A DNA stretch of 64,000 bases, taken from NCBI GenBank assembly GCA_023440825.1, contig JAEXRL010000017.1, positions 1 through 64,000 on the forward strand, in the 5' to 3' direction. Every line of letters begins with the position of its first letter. The stretch's first letter is position 1. Below are positions 43,725 through 53,074 of this stretch, in pieces. A model generated the notes under the pieces. That model had not been told where the DNA came from. It was given only the letters and a program-made list of their open reading frames with translations, and did no database searches. Origin of the DNA: Pseudomonadota bacterium. GTDB taxonomy: Bacteria > Pseudomonadota > Gammaproteobacteria > Burkholderiales > Burkholderiaceae_B. The translations under genes and the position numbers were made by a program.

Positions 43725-44560
43725 ATGCGTACGCCGATATCTGCTGGGGCGGCATAATAAAGGCTGCTGGTCACCAGCGCATCCACACCGCTGCGAGCAT
43801 AGTCAGCGGCATTATCAGGGCGTATTCCTCCGGCTGCCAACAAACGGATATGCGGGTGAGTTTGACGCAAGGTTTTTACCCAGCGCTGCAACGCGTCGGC
43901 AGGTACTTTGTCAAATTGCAGTGCATCGGCACCCGCGTGAATGGCCGCTTGTGCGGCGTCCAGTGTGTCGACTTCAATGACAATGGTTTTTTCGCATAAC
44001 TCGCCTTGATGTTGCGCGAGCTGTTGTCCCAGATCATGCCATCCGTTTAATAAGGCTCTGTGCTGAGGAAATACCAGTACAGTTTCGCTTAGCCCCAGAC
44101 GATGAGGCATGGCACCTCCTGCCAGCGTTGCCTTGAGTGCTAGCTTGCGCAGCCCGGGGGCGTGCTTGCGCGTAGTGAGTACGGCCATGTTCGGGTTGTG
44201 CATCTTAACGGTATTGACTAAGGCCCGAGTTTGCGTGGCAATACCGCAGGCAAATTCAAGTAAGTTCTGCCCTACTTTCCAGGCTCGCAATAAGGCATGG
44301 GCGGGACCTGTACAGCGTAAAATTACGTGTCCTGCTTCGCACTGAGAGCCGCTGGGCAGATAACTGTCTACACTGCCTTGACAGCTTTGTACGACTCGCT
44401 GAACCTCTTCGCTCGCGGCAATGACATATGTGTCGCGTGCAATAAACTCCATTTGGCAGCGTTGTTGATGTAGCCCCAATACGTGACTGCTAAGGTCAAG
44501 CAGAGGGGCGTCTTCATTAATCCAGTTTTCAATTAGGCTTTGTTCAAAGAATACGGACAT
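43706..44560 (-). CDS. modD: ModD-like nicotinate-nucleotide-pyrophosphorylase homologue
   Basis: 284-residue protein of the NadC/ModD family. The quinolinate-phosphoribosyltransferase fold is shown by the N-terminal half (CTGPAHALLRAWKVGQNLLEFACGIATQTRALV), TTRKHAPGLRKLALKATLAGGAMPHRLGL and the C-terminal barrel (IEVDTLDAAQAAIHAGADALQFDKV, AAGGIRPDNAADYARSGVDALVTS). GGAMPHRLGL with no strong NadC-type extra Arg set points to ModD, a protein of unclear function usually beside molybdate-transport genes. No mod genes are here. NadC itself is less likely but not excluded. Confidence 0.8.
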   Translation of the reverse strand: MSVFFEQSLIENWINEDAPLLDLSSHVLGLHQQRCQMEFIARDTYVIAASEEVQRVVQSCQGSVDSYLPSGSQCEAGHVILRCTGPAHALLRAWKVGQNLLEFACGIATQTRALVNTVKMHNPNMAVLTTRKHAPGLRKLALKATLAGGAMPHRLGLSETVLVFPQHRALLNGWHDLGQQLAQHQGELCEKTIVIEVDTLDAAQAAIHAGADALQFDKVPADALQRWVKTLRQTHPHIRLLAAGGIRPDNAADYARSGVDALVTSSLYYAAPADIGVRIKKDDA

Positions 44561-44666
44561 GGCAGCGTTTTAGCTAAGGTTAAAAAAGCATTATGTACCT
44601 GAGTATATAGGGCTTGAGCTAAAAATGCGCAGGCGAGGGTTACCGGCGTAGGCATACATCAGAAGT

Positions 44667-44703
44667 AAAAAACTCCCCGCTAGTCAGAAACGTAGCGGGG
44701 AGT
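44667..44703 (-). terminator. Terminator after glcB
   Basis: Perfect 11-base inverted repeat ACTCCCCGCTA/TAGCGGGGAGT with a 10-base loop. On the minus strand it is followed by six T. Confidence 0.92.
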
Positions 44704-44748
44704 GTAGTGCGGTGAAAAGCTAAGGGCCTAGACCCTATCGCCTAGCGT

Positions 44749-46908
44749 TTAGTGCGCTTTAACCGTTAGGCGCCATTGGTGCAGCAAGGGCTCGGTGTAG
44801 CCATTGGGTTGCTCCAGTGCTTTGAACACCAGGTCAGCCGCCGCTTTATACGCTTCGGATGTGTCCCAGTTGCCCGCCATGTTTTTGTACAAAGGATCGC
44901 CAGCGTTTTGCTGATCAACGATACCAGCCATGCGGTGTAGACTGGCTTGAACCTGTTCACGGCTCACTACACCATGCAATAACCAGTTAGCGATATGCTG
45001 ACTGGAAATACGCAGTGTGGCACGGTCTTCCATTAGCCCTACATCGTGAATATCAGGCACTTTGGAACACCCTACACCTTGGTCGATCCAGCGCACTACA
45101 TAACCCAGGATGCCTTGTGCGTTGTTATCCAGTTCTTGCTGGATTTGCTCTGCTGTCCACTCGGGCTTGGTGACCACAGGGATAGTCAGGATATCGTCAA
45201 GCAGACTGAGGTTCTGACCTTGTAGACCAGCTTGTACTGCCTTCACGTCGACTTGGTGATAGTGCAGAGCATGCAATGTCGCGGCAGTGGGTGAAGGTAC
45301 CCATGCGGTATTACCACCGGCCTCTAGGTGAGCAATTTTTTGCTCTAGCATTTCGGCCATCAGATCGGGCATTGCCCACATGCCTTTACCAATTTGCGCG
45401 CGTCCTTTTAGGCCACATTGCAGACCAACCTGAACGTTATTGCGCTCGTAGGCAGGTAGCCAAGGCAGGTTTTTCATGTCGCCTTTGCGCACGACGGGAC
45501 CGGCGTGCATACATGTGTGGATTTCGTCGCCAGTACGATCTAAAAAGCCGGTGTTAATAAACACGACGCGTTCTAGAGCTTGAGCAATACACGCTTTCAG
45601 GTTGACACTGGTACGGCGCTCTTCGTCCATAATGCCCAGCTTAACGGTATTAGCAGGCAGACCAAGAACCTCTTCCACACGTGTAAAGGCTTCGTTGGCA
45701 AACGCCACTTCGGCTGGACCGTGCATTTTAGGCTTAACGATGTAGATGGAGCCTGTGCGAGAGTTCTTTTTCAGGCTCAGGTCACGCATGGCAATCAGCG
45801 TGGTGAGCATAGCATCGAGCAGACCTTCTGGAATTTCCAGACCATTCTCGTCCAAGATGGCTGGGTTGGTCATGAGGTGGCCAACGTTACGCACAAACAT
45901 CATGGAGCGACCAGGCAAGACTTGTTCCTGACCGTCAAGACCAGTGTATTTTCTGTCTTCGTTCAGGCGACGGACAAAGGACTTCTCGCCTTTTACGATG
46001 GTTTCTTCGAGCTCACCGGTGATGAGTCCTAGCCAGTTGCGGTAGGCCAGTACTTTATCGTCTGCATCTACGGCGGCTACGGAGTCTTCGCAATCCATGA
46101 TGGTGGTCAGGGCAGACTCAAGTAGAACGTCTTTGACACCGGCTGCATCGGTTTTACCGATAGGGCTGTTCGGGTCGATTTGTAATTCAAAACGCAGACC
46201 GTTGTGGTTGAATACGATAGCCTCAGGCGCATCGGGCTGACCACGGTAGCCGATAAGTAGGCTGGGGTCTTGCAAGGAGGCACTCGTACCGTCGTCCAGT
46301 AACACCTGCAATGCACCGTCTACGATGGTGTAGGACGTTGCTTGTGTGTGCGATCCAGCGTTAAGGGGCAGTGTGTCGTCCAGGAACTGACGCGCGAAAG
46401 CAATAACTTTGGCGCCACGTACCGGATTGTAGGCACCACCACGTTCTGCACCGCCTTCATCTGAGATGGCATTAGTGCCGTACAGAGCATCGTACAGGCT
46501 GCCCCAACGTGCGTTGACGGCGTTAAGCGCATAGCGTGCGTTCATGACGGGCACGACAAGCTGCGGGCCGCCTTGTTCGGTGATTTCAGTGTCGACCTTG
46601 GTGGTGTTGACGGTGGCAGATGCCGGCTCGTCGACCAGATAGCCAATGCTACGCAGGAAGCCTTTATACGCCTCCATGTCTGCAATAGGGCCGGGGTTGC
46701 TACGGTGCCATTGATCCAGTTCGACCTGTAAGCGATCACGCTCGGCCAGCAGGGCGCGATTTTTCGGGGCTAGGTCATGTACCAGTTTGTCGAAGCCAGT
46801 CCAGAAGGACTCGGAGGAAACACCTGTTCCGGGGAGGGCTTCTTGTTCGATGAACTGATGAAGCACCTCGGCGACTTGCAATCGCTGGCAGGAGATTCTG
46901 TTAGTCAT
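44749..46908 (-). CDS. glcB: Malate synthase G
   Basis: Condenses glyoxylate with acetyl-CoA to malate in the glyoxylate/glycolate route. 719 residues, close to E. coli GlcB (723). Characteristic segments: NAVNARWGSLYDALYGTN, ALTTIMDCEDSVAAVDADDKV, KPKMHGPAEVAFA, TVKLGIMDEERRTSVNLKAC, FINTGFLDRTGDEIHTCMHAGP and ILGYVVRWIDQGVGCSKVPDI. No glycolate oxidase or isocitrate lyase gene is near. A palindrome-rich upstream region suggests its own regulator. Confidence 0.97.
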   Translation of the reverse strand: MTNRISCQRLQVAEVLHQFIEQEALPGTGVSSESFWTGFDKLVHDLAPKNRALLAERDRLQVELDQWHRSNPGPIADMEAYKGFLRSIGYLVDEPASATVNTTKVDTEITEQGGPQLVVPVMNARYALNAVNARWGSLYDALYGTNAISDEGGAERGGAYNPVRGAKVIAFARQFLDDTLPLNAGSHTQATSYTIVDGALQVLLDDGTSASLQDPSLLIGYRGQPDAPEAIVFNHNGLRFELQIDPNSPIGKTDAAGVKDVLLESALTTIMDCEDSVAAVDADDKVLAYRNWLGLITGELEETIVKGEKSFVRRLNEDRKYTGLDGQEQVLPGRSMMFVRNVGHLMTNPAILDENGLEIPEGLLDAMLTTLIAMRDLSLKKNSRTGSIYIVKPKMHGPAEVAFANEAFTRVEEVLGLPANTVKLGIMDEERRTSVNLKACIAQALERVVFINTGFLDRTGDEIHTCMHAGPVVRKGDMKNLPWLPAYERNNVQVGLQCGLKGRAQIGKGMWAMPDLMAEMLEQKIAHLEAGGNTAWVPSPTAATLHALHYHQVDVKAVQAGLQGQNLSLLDDILTIPVVTKPEWTAEQIQQELDNNAQGILGYVVRWIDQGVGCSKVPDIHDVGLMEDRATLRISSQHIANWLLHGVVSREQVQASLHRMAGIVDQQNAGDPLYKNMAGNWDTSEAYKAAADLVFKALEQPNGYTEPLLHQWRLTVKAH

Positions 46909-47225
46909 GGTTACCCTTGCTGAAAGTTAAAAAATGGGAAACAGCGACACAGGGGCCAAGACAGTATGAATACACTGAGCGCAAGGCGCGCTCTGTCGCT
47001 GTTTGCGCTCGGGGTACGGGATATTGTTTTGGTATAGCCAACATAATCTGTTGAGCTAAGGTAGAAAATCATCAATAAAACAATGAGCGCGTACGAAGAC
47101 CGAGCTGCTTATCTCTTCATTATGAAGTAGACAGAGAAACAACACCGTATACTTTTAATAGTAAGTATACATACTTTTAGTATCTAGTGTTTTAGCAAGG
47201 TCTTGTATAAGACATATGACGCCGC
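46909..47225. promoter_or_regulatory. glcB upstream region with palindromes
   Basis: Non-coding. GTATACTT at 47147-47154 and AAGTATAC at 47163-47170 form a perfect 8-8-8 inverted repeat, immediately followed by the palindrome ATACTTTTAGTAT at 47171-47183. This looks like an operator pair for a dimeric repressor or activator of glcB, or a site after the AEC gene. The regulator is not known. Confidence 0.5.
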
Positions 47226-48194
47226 TTACAGCCATTTCACCACGATAGAGACGGTCAAAATTGACACCAAGGTCGAGTATAAAATTGCCTTAGATACAAC
47301 AGCCGCCTCGCGGTTATATAAGGTAGCCAGCATAAAAGGACCTGTTCCTATGGGTAAGGCCGCCAGTAAAATCGCAATTTTTCCCCACATGGGTTCCATG
47401 TCGAACACCCACAATACAAGTATGGCGGTCACGATAGGATGCACAATTAGCTTGAGCGCCAGAATCCGCCCCAATGTGACCGATGGGACTTTGCCAGTTT
47501 GTTGTGGCTGAGCGAGAAACAAACCTATACAGACCAATGCACAGGGGCTGGCCGCCATACCCAGTAGTTCAGCCGTACGATCAACGCTAGACGGTAGACT
47601 CATTCCGCTCAGGGCAAAGAGCCCACCTAGTAAGGGAGCGATGAGTAAGGGGTTTTTGAATAAGGAGCGCCCTACGGTATGCGCGGTTTTCCAAATAGAG
47701 CCTTGTTGACTGCGTGAAAACTCCATAATGGCCAGAGTGCAGGCAAACAGCAAACAGGCGGTCATGAGAATGGCTAGCGCAACAGCCGGTACACTTTCTG
47801 GGCCGAATAGCATCAGGCATAAAGGCAGCCCCATATAGCCCGAGTTGGCGTAGGAAGCGCTTAGGGCCTCAACGGCTATGTCGCCGATATTTTTGTGTGT
47901 GCGCTTGGCGGCTAACCAAGCCAGACCATAAATAATTGCAATGCCCAGCATGGAGGCTAAAAAATAACCATGCTGACTCGCTTGTTCAGGGGTAATGCTG
48001 GCCATAGAGCGAAACAGCACTGCAGGTAAAGCGAGGTACACCACAAAGCGGTTGAGTGAGTCGATAGCGTGCTGGCCTAGCACGCCCATGCGAGCAACAC
48101 CAAAACCAAGAAATATCAGGGCGAAAACGGGGAATACGGCGTTCAGAGTTTGGTTCACGAGCGGGGCTGGCGCGGTAAAGGGTTGATAAGGCAC
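47226..48194 (-). CDS. AEC-family permease (auxin efflux carrier type)
   Basis: 322-residue integral membrane protein with about ten membrane segments and the AEC pattern (NAVFPVFALIFLGFGVARMG, FVVYLALPAVLFRSMA, ALSASYANSGYMGLPL, LIVHPIVTAILVLWVFD). E. coli homologues carry carboxylates or related anions; a malate-efflux type relative (MdcF) is in this family. It points toward glcB, 317 bases away, so a dicarboxylate link is plausible but unproven. Confidence 0.88.
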   Translation of the reverse strand: MPYQPFTAPAPLVNQTLNAVFPVFALIFLGFGVARMGVLGQHAIDSLNRFVVYLALPAVLFRSMASITPEQASQHGYFLASMLGIAIIYGLAWLAAKRTHKNIGDIAVEALSASYANSGYMGLPLCLMLFGPESVPAVALAILMTACLLFACTLAIMEFSRSQQGSIWKTAHTVGRSLFKNPLLIAPLLGGLFALSGMSLPSSVDRTAELLGMAASPCALVCIGLFLAQPQQTGKVPSVTLGRILALKLIVHPIVTAILVLWVFDMEPMWGKIAILLAALPIGTGPFMLATLYNREAAVVSKAILYSTLVSILTVSIVVKWL

Positions 48195-48338
48195 ACATAG
48201 AATTAAGGTGCAGCCTTATTTGGGAAGCATGGACAGCACAAGCTTACCGTAAGTGTCAGTTTATCGGTACAGGTGAATACATATTGTCGTATGGCGTGCG
48301 TAAAATGAGATTAACCATTGTTTACACGGAATTAGTGC

Positions 48339-49841
48339 ATGTTTGAATTTTCTAGCTCTACACGTACCGTTAATCAGCCCGATGCCATACCATTTCAAGG
48401 CTATATGGATGCATCTGCAGCAGTGGCTCAGCTAGTCAGTATCTACGATCGTAATATCCGTTATTTGCGTGAGGCTTTTGCCCAATGTGTGGCGCATGGC
48501 TATCCCCAGGGGCAGCGCTTCCGTGCCTGCTATCCTGCCATACGGATCGCGGTGGACACGTATCAGGAGGTGGATAGTCGTTTGTCATATGGGCACGTGG
48601 TCGAACCTGGTCAATATATGACCACCGTGACCTCGCCTACCCTGTATTACGATTATTTTCATGAGCAAATTGATCTGCTCTTACGCAACCATGGCGTGCC
48701 GGTTGAAATTGGTGAGTCGGACGTACCTATCCCTTTGCACTTTGCCCTGATTAGCGATAATCAGCCTGGTGTGGGTACGCTGCCTGAGTCGCCCGGCGAT
48801 ACCTTACGTGATCATTTTGACGTGCCTGATCTAGCCGTGATGGACGATGCCATCGTGAATGGAACCTGGGAGCGCAAAGGCAATGAGCCCTTACCGCTAG
48901 CGCCTTTTTCAGCGCCTAGAGTCGATTACTCCTTGTACCGTTTACAGCATTACACAGCAACTCGCCCTGAGCATTTTCAGAACTTTGTCCTGTTCACCAA
49001 CTACCAGTTTTATGTTGATGAGTTTTGTCAGTGGGCGCGCGATGTGTTGGCCGATAACCAGCAGGGCTATATTGATCTGGTAGAGCCAGGCAACATTATC
49101 ACTCCGGCCGGTCCGCAAGCGGTGACACAGGGGGCTCCTTTAGCCCGTGCTCCGCAAATGCCCTCCTATCACTTACGGCGTGATAATCGTAGTGGTATTA
49201 CGCTGATCAATATTGGAGTAGGCCCGTCTAATGCTAAAACCATTACCGATCACGTAGCGGTCTTACGCCCCTCTGCGTGGTTGATGTTGGGGCACTGTGC
49301 AGGTTTGCGTACCACGCAGCGCTTGGGCGATTATGTACTTGCTCACGGTTATGTGCGTCAGGATCATGTGCTGGATGCTGATCTGCCTACGTGGGTACCT
49401 GTGCCGCCATTAGCAGAAATTCAGGTAGCGCTGGAACAGGCCGTAGCGCAAGTTGCCGGACTGAATGGGTGGGACCTGAAACGTATCATGCGCACCGGTA
49501 CCGTGGCGTCGATTGATAATCGCAACTGGGAGCTGCGGGATCATCATGAGCCGGTGCGTCGTTTGTCACAGTCGCGAGCCATTGCTCTGGATATGGAGTC
49601 AGCCACCATTGCGGCGAATGGTTTTCGATTCCGTGTACCATATGGCACGCTTTTATGCGTGTCCGACAAACCCTTGCACGGAGAATTGAAACTACCGGGC
49701 ATGGCTAGCGACTTTTACAGCAAGCAAGTGGGGCAGCATTTGCACATTGGCATACGCGCGCTCGAATTACTGCGCGATATGCCTCGTGAGCGGCTCCACT
49801 CCCGTAAATTACGTAGCTTTTTGGAAACGGCGTTTCAGTAG
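48339..49841 (+). CDS. amn: AMP nucleosidase
   Basis: Cleaves AMP to adenine and ribose 5-phosphate, controlling adenine nucleotide levels. 500 residues against 484 in E. coli. The N-terminal domain (AFAQCVAHGYPQGQRFRACYPAIRI) regulates, and the C-terminal phosphorylase-like domain has GITLINIGVGPSNAKTITDHVAVLRPSAWLMLGHCAGLR and the catalytic region VSDKPLHGELKLPGMASDFY. It ends seven bases from the end of the acyl-CoA ligase gene, tail to tail. Confidence 0.96.
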   Translation: MFEFSSSTRTVNQPDAIPFQGYMDASAAVAQLVSIYDRNIRYLREAFAQCVAHGYPQGQRFRACYPAIRIAVDTYQEVDSRLSYGHVVEPGQYMTTVTSPTLYYDYFHEQIDLLLRNHGVPVEIGESDVPIPLHFALISDNQPGVGTLPESPGDTLRDHFDVPDLAVMDDAIVNGTWERKGNEPLPLAPFSAPRVDYSLYRLQHYTATRPEHFQNFVLFTNYQFYVDEFCQWARDVLADNQQGYIDLVEPGNIITPAGPQAVTQGAPLARAPQMPSYHLRRDNRSGITLINIGVGPSNAKTITDHVAVLRPSAWLMLGHCAGLRTTQRLGDYVLAHGYVRQDHVLDADLPTWVPVPPLAEIQVALEQAVAQVAGLNGWDLKRIMRTGTVASIDNRNWELRDHHEPVRRLSQSRAIALDMESATIAANGFRFRVPYGTLLCVSDKPLHGELKLPGMASDFYSKQVGQHLHIGIRALELLRDMPRERLHSRKLRSFLETAFQ

Positions 49842-49848
49842 AGTTCTT

Positions 49849-51402
49849 CTATGTTTTTTTGAGCGTTTGTAGAACGGCGTGTTTGATCTCTTTTTTGAGC
49901 ACTTTGCCTACAGCGCTTTTGGGTAGACTCTTCCAAAACTCTACGGTTTTAGGGCTTTTTACGGGTCCCAGCCGCTCTCGGCAGAACTGAATGATTTGCT
50001 CTTCGCTTATGGACTGACCTGGCTTGAGTTGCAGGATGGCTTTAACTGATTCCCCCCATTTTTCATCGGGCACACCGATGACGGCGCAGTCTTGGACGGC
50101 AGGATGGCTCCAAATGACTTGTTCCACATCAGCGGGAAATACGTTGAAGCCACCTGTGATAATTAAATCACGGATACGGTCAACGATATAAATGAAGCCG
50201 TCCGCGTCCTTATAGCCTACATCTCCGGTGTGGTGCCAGCCAAATTTATTGGGGTTATCTGAGCTGTCGTCGTTCATATACCCTTGCATGACCATGCCAC
50301 TTCGTATCACGATCTCGCCACGTTCGCCCGTGGGTAAAAGATGGCCTTCTGGGCTCATAATTTCGATACGAGCAAAAGGAGTTGCGCGCCCACAACTGAG
50401 CAAGCGATAGTCTAGAGAGGGTGTGTTTTTTATATCTTCGTAGTCTGTTGGCAGCATGCACGTTAGAGCGGTGGGGGCTTCTGTCTGTCCATAGCTTTGT
50501 GTGATGACCGGACCAAAAACCTTTAGCGCCTGAGTGAGTTTATCGGCAGATAAGGGGGCGGCACCGATGAATAAGTAGTTCAATGAAGAAAAGTCGCGCT
50601 TTAGGATATCGGGTCGTGATAGCAGGGTATAAATGGAGGTCGGCGTCAGGGCTAAAAAGTGAATTTTTTCTTGCTCTATTAGATCTAGCATTAAATCTAA
50701 ATCGGGCTTGGCCATAATGTGGACGGTGCCCCCCAGAGCTAGTATATGAAAACTCATACTACCTGCAGAGTGCGTCATAGGCATGCAGAGTAAGTACTGG
50801 GGCCGCTCTGAGTAGGTATACAGTGACAGGAATGTAGCAACGTTAGTGGTACAACCTACTTGGTTGTGTATGATGGCCTTGGGAGTACCTGTCGTCCCTC
50901 CACTAGAGGTAATTCTGAAAATTTCACGACTAGGATCTTGTTTGGGTAGGGGAAAGGGGGTGCGTTTTGTCGGACTCACCCAGTCCATTAAGTCAGTGGA
51001 GTGTCCGTCAGCCTTATTGAGACATACCGCAGCTTTTAGAGTGGGTACAGCGGCTAGAATTTCGTCGATTTCTGCGCTGTGGTCGGTATGATAAAAAAGC
51101 CAAACGCTTTTGGTTCGATTCAAGTGTGCAATGGTGTCGGCAATCGAAGCTCGGGCATTTAGCGGCACCCAAATACAGCCGGCCCGTTGTATGCCTAGCA
51201 TAGCTACATAACACCAGATGTTATTTGGTGAGTAAGTGGCAATGGCGCTTTGTCTGTCTATGCACGAGTCGTGTAGAGCCCAAGCGATTTGATGACTCCA
51301 GTCAGCCACCTCTGTATAACTGAGTGATAGAGAGCCTTCTTTGAGACAGACGGCCTCTTTAGCTAGGCTCAGGCCTCGATCAAAAAAATCAATAAGTGTC
51401 AT
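49849..51402 (-). CDS. Acyl-CoA ligase (AMP-forming)
   Basis: ANL-superfamily enzyme of 517 residues that activates a carboxylic acid with ATP and CoA. A3 loop SSGGTTGTPKA, A5 SYGQTEAPTAL, A7 HHTGDVGYKD, A8 DRIRDLIITGGFNVFPADVE, and the catalytic lysine near the end, SAVGKVLKKE, are all present. It is the last gene of the leftward operon that begins with the DUF35 gene and should supply its CoA thioester substrate. Substrate (aromatic, cinnamic-type or fatty) is not readable by eye. Confidence 0.93.
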   Translation of the reverse strand: MTLIDFFDRGLSLAKEAVCLKEGSLSLSYTEVADWSHQIAWALHDSCIDRQSAIATYSPNNIWCYVAMLGIQRAGCIWVPLNARASIADTIAHLNRTKSVWLFYHTDHSAEIDEILAAVPTLKAAVCLNKADGHSTDLMDWVSPTKRTPFPLPKQDPSREIFRITSSGGTTGTPKAIIHNQVGCTTNVATFLSLYTYSERPQYLLCMPMTHSAGSMSFHILALGGTVHIMAKPDLDLMLDLIEQEKIHFLALTPTSIYTLLSRPDILKRDFSSLNYLFIGAAPLSADKLTQALKVFGPVITQSYGQTEAPTALTCMLPTDYEDIKNTPSLDYRLLSCGRATPFARIEIMSPEGHLLPTGERGEIVIRSGMVMQGYMNDDSSDNPNKFGWHHTGDVGYKDADGFIYIVDRIRDLIITGGFNVFPADVEQVIWSHPAVQDCAVIGVPDEKWGESVKAILQLKPGQSISEEQIIQFCRERLGPVKSPKTVEFWKSLPKSAVGKVLKKEIKHAVLQTLKKT

Positions 51403-51420
51403 AGTAGGGTTGCTAGTTAA

Positions 51421-52410
51421 CTAGTTGAAAAACTGGATTTGAGTTCTTTCTATTAATTCCTTCCAAACTTGAGTTTGGTTTTGTTGCCATGTCGCGAGCT
51501 CTTCGGGTGAGCTGCTGACTACTAAGCCGGCACTATTAGTGACTAACTCAATAATGTCAGGGCTGCTCATGATGGCTTTTATTTCTTTGTTTAGCCGTTG
51601 AATTATTTCGGGGGCGGTGTTGGCCGGGGCGTATAGCGAGTTAATGCCAATGGCTTCAAAGCCTAGGTACCCCATTTCGGATATGGTTTTAGTGTCTTTA
51701 AGGTAGGGGAGGCGCTCTAAGGAGCCGACCGCCAGTATGGTTAAGTCGCCAGTTTTCTGATGCGGTGCTACGGCCATACCGGTATCGAGCACTGCATCTA
51801 TATGGCCACCAATGGCATCAGTCACTGATTGAGCAGGTCCGCTGTATGGCACGATTTGGAATTTTGCGCCGGTCACTTCTGCTAAGTGGGCAATGGTAAT
51901 GTGATGCGCATTACTGGGGGCGGCAATTGAGATGGGAGCATCATTGCTGCGCTGTTTGGCTAACTCTATGAATTCGGGAAAGGTTTCCACCCCTAATTGA
52001 GGATTGATGGCTAGTACCAGAGGCACTGTTTGTACCAAGCTAATCGGCGTGAAGTCGTTCACTGAGTCGTAACTTAACTTTTTCAAGACTAAGGGGTTAA
52101 CTACATGGGTCCCTGTTGTGCCAGCAGCAAGGGTGTAGCCATCGGGCTTAGCGTTGGCGACTAATGTTGTTCCTATTGCTCCACCTGCTCCGGGCCGGTT
52201 TTCGATAATGACCGATTGATTTAGGGACTGTCCTAGCTTCACTCCGAGAGCCCGCATCATAATGTCGACTGATCCGCCAGTGGTGAAGGGCACTATGATT
52301 CGTATAGGCTTTTGGGGCCAGTTTTCTATGTTCTTATCGCTTGCATGAGCCGTTAAACCCAAGGTAAAAGTTAGAATCCCAATAGTGGATATATTAAAAT
52401 ATTTTTTCAT
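51421..52410 (-). CDS. Bug-family (TctC) periplasmic solute-binding protein
   Basis: 329-residue periplasmic protein with signal MKKYFNISTIGILTFTLGLTAHA and the Bug start WPQKPIRIIVPFTTGGSVDIMMRALG, then ANAKPDGYTLAAGTTG and PYSGPAQSVTDAIGGHIDAVLD. Start ATG 52410 follows GGAGAG. It sits inside the catabolic operon and probably captures or senses the carboxylate that the ligase activates. It has no membrane components beside it. Confidence 0.93.
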   Translation of the reverse strand: MKKYFNISTIGILTFTLGLTAHASDKNIENWPQKPIRIIVPFTTGGSVDIMMRALGVKLGQSLNQSVIIENRPGAGGAIGTTLVANAKPDGYTLAAGTTGTHVVNPLVLKKLSYDSVNDFTPISLVQTVPLVLAINPQLGVETFPEFIELAKQRSNDAPISIAAPSNAHHITIAHLAEVTGAKFQIVPYSGPAQSVTDAIGGHIDAVLDTGMAVAPHQKTGDLTILAVGSLERLPYLKDTKTISEMGYLGFEAIGINSLYAPANTAPEIIQRLNKEIKAIMSSPDIIELVTNSAGLVVSSSPEELATWQQNQTQVWKELIERTQIQFFN

Positions 52411-52430
52411 GATGTCTCTCCGTATTATGC

Positions 52431-53027
52431 TTACTTCATTTTGAACCTGTCTTCTGTTCTGGTGTACCACCCAGGACTTTCCATCCGACCTATCAGTTTT
52501 AGATTCTCTGTGTCTATATAGAATTTTTCAGGGTCAGTAATTGCGCTGTCTTTTATATGAATACCTACTACATGGCCAATTATTAGCTTGGCTGTAGTGT
52601 CTATATCAATAATTTCTTTTTTTGTGCATTCTATAGCTACCGGACTTTCAGATATAAAAGGCAGGTCTATTTTTTTCCCTTTTTTTGTTTTTAATCCTGT
52701 CATTTTTAGCTCATCTGTTTCAGATGGAAATGGAAATGAGGTTTCGTTCATTTTTTCAGCTAGTTCCTCAGAGACCATGTTTATTATGAATTTTCCATTT
52801 TCCATGATGTTCGCTAAAGTGTCTTTTGGTTTTCCATCCTTGTATCCAATTCCTAGACATATTACTGGCGGAAATCCAGAGAAAAAATTGAAGAATGAAA
52901 ATGGAGCTAAATTTATAATTCCTTTTTTATCAGAGCTGATTACCCAAGCTATAGGTCTAGGAACTACCGTTGAAGCGAGTAGCTTATAACACTTTTTGTG
53001 GTCTAGTTGGGCTGTGTCAAAATACAT
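52431..53027 (-). CDS. Flavin reductase-like FMN-binding split-barrel protein
   Basis: 198 residues, family seen from KCYKLLASTVVPRPIAWVIS, NLAPFSFFNFFSGFPPVICLGIG and LIIGHVVGIHIKD. It may bind FMN. It is very rich in Lys and in A/T-ending codons compared with neighbours, suggesting a different origin from the surrounding genes. It is in the catabolic operon between the SDR and Bug genes; no matching oxygenase is present. Confidence 0.87.
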   Translation of the reverse strand: MYFDTAQLDHKKCYKLLASTVVPRPIAWVISSDKKGIINLAPFSFFNFFSGFPPVICLGIGYKDGKPKDTLANIMENGKFIINMVSEELAEKMNETSFPFPSETDELKMTGLKTKKGKKIDLPFISESPVAIECTKKEIIDIDTTAKLIIGHVVGIHIKDSAITDPEKFYIDTENLKLIGRMESPGWYTRTEDRFKMK

Positions 53028-53074
53028 AATAATAAGTAGTTCCTGTTGATAAATAATAGTTAATAATTGATGAT

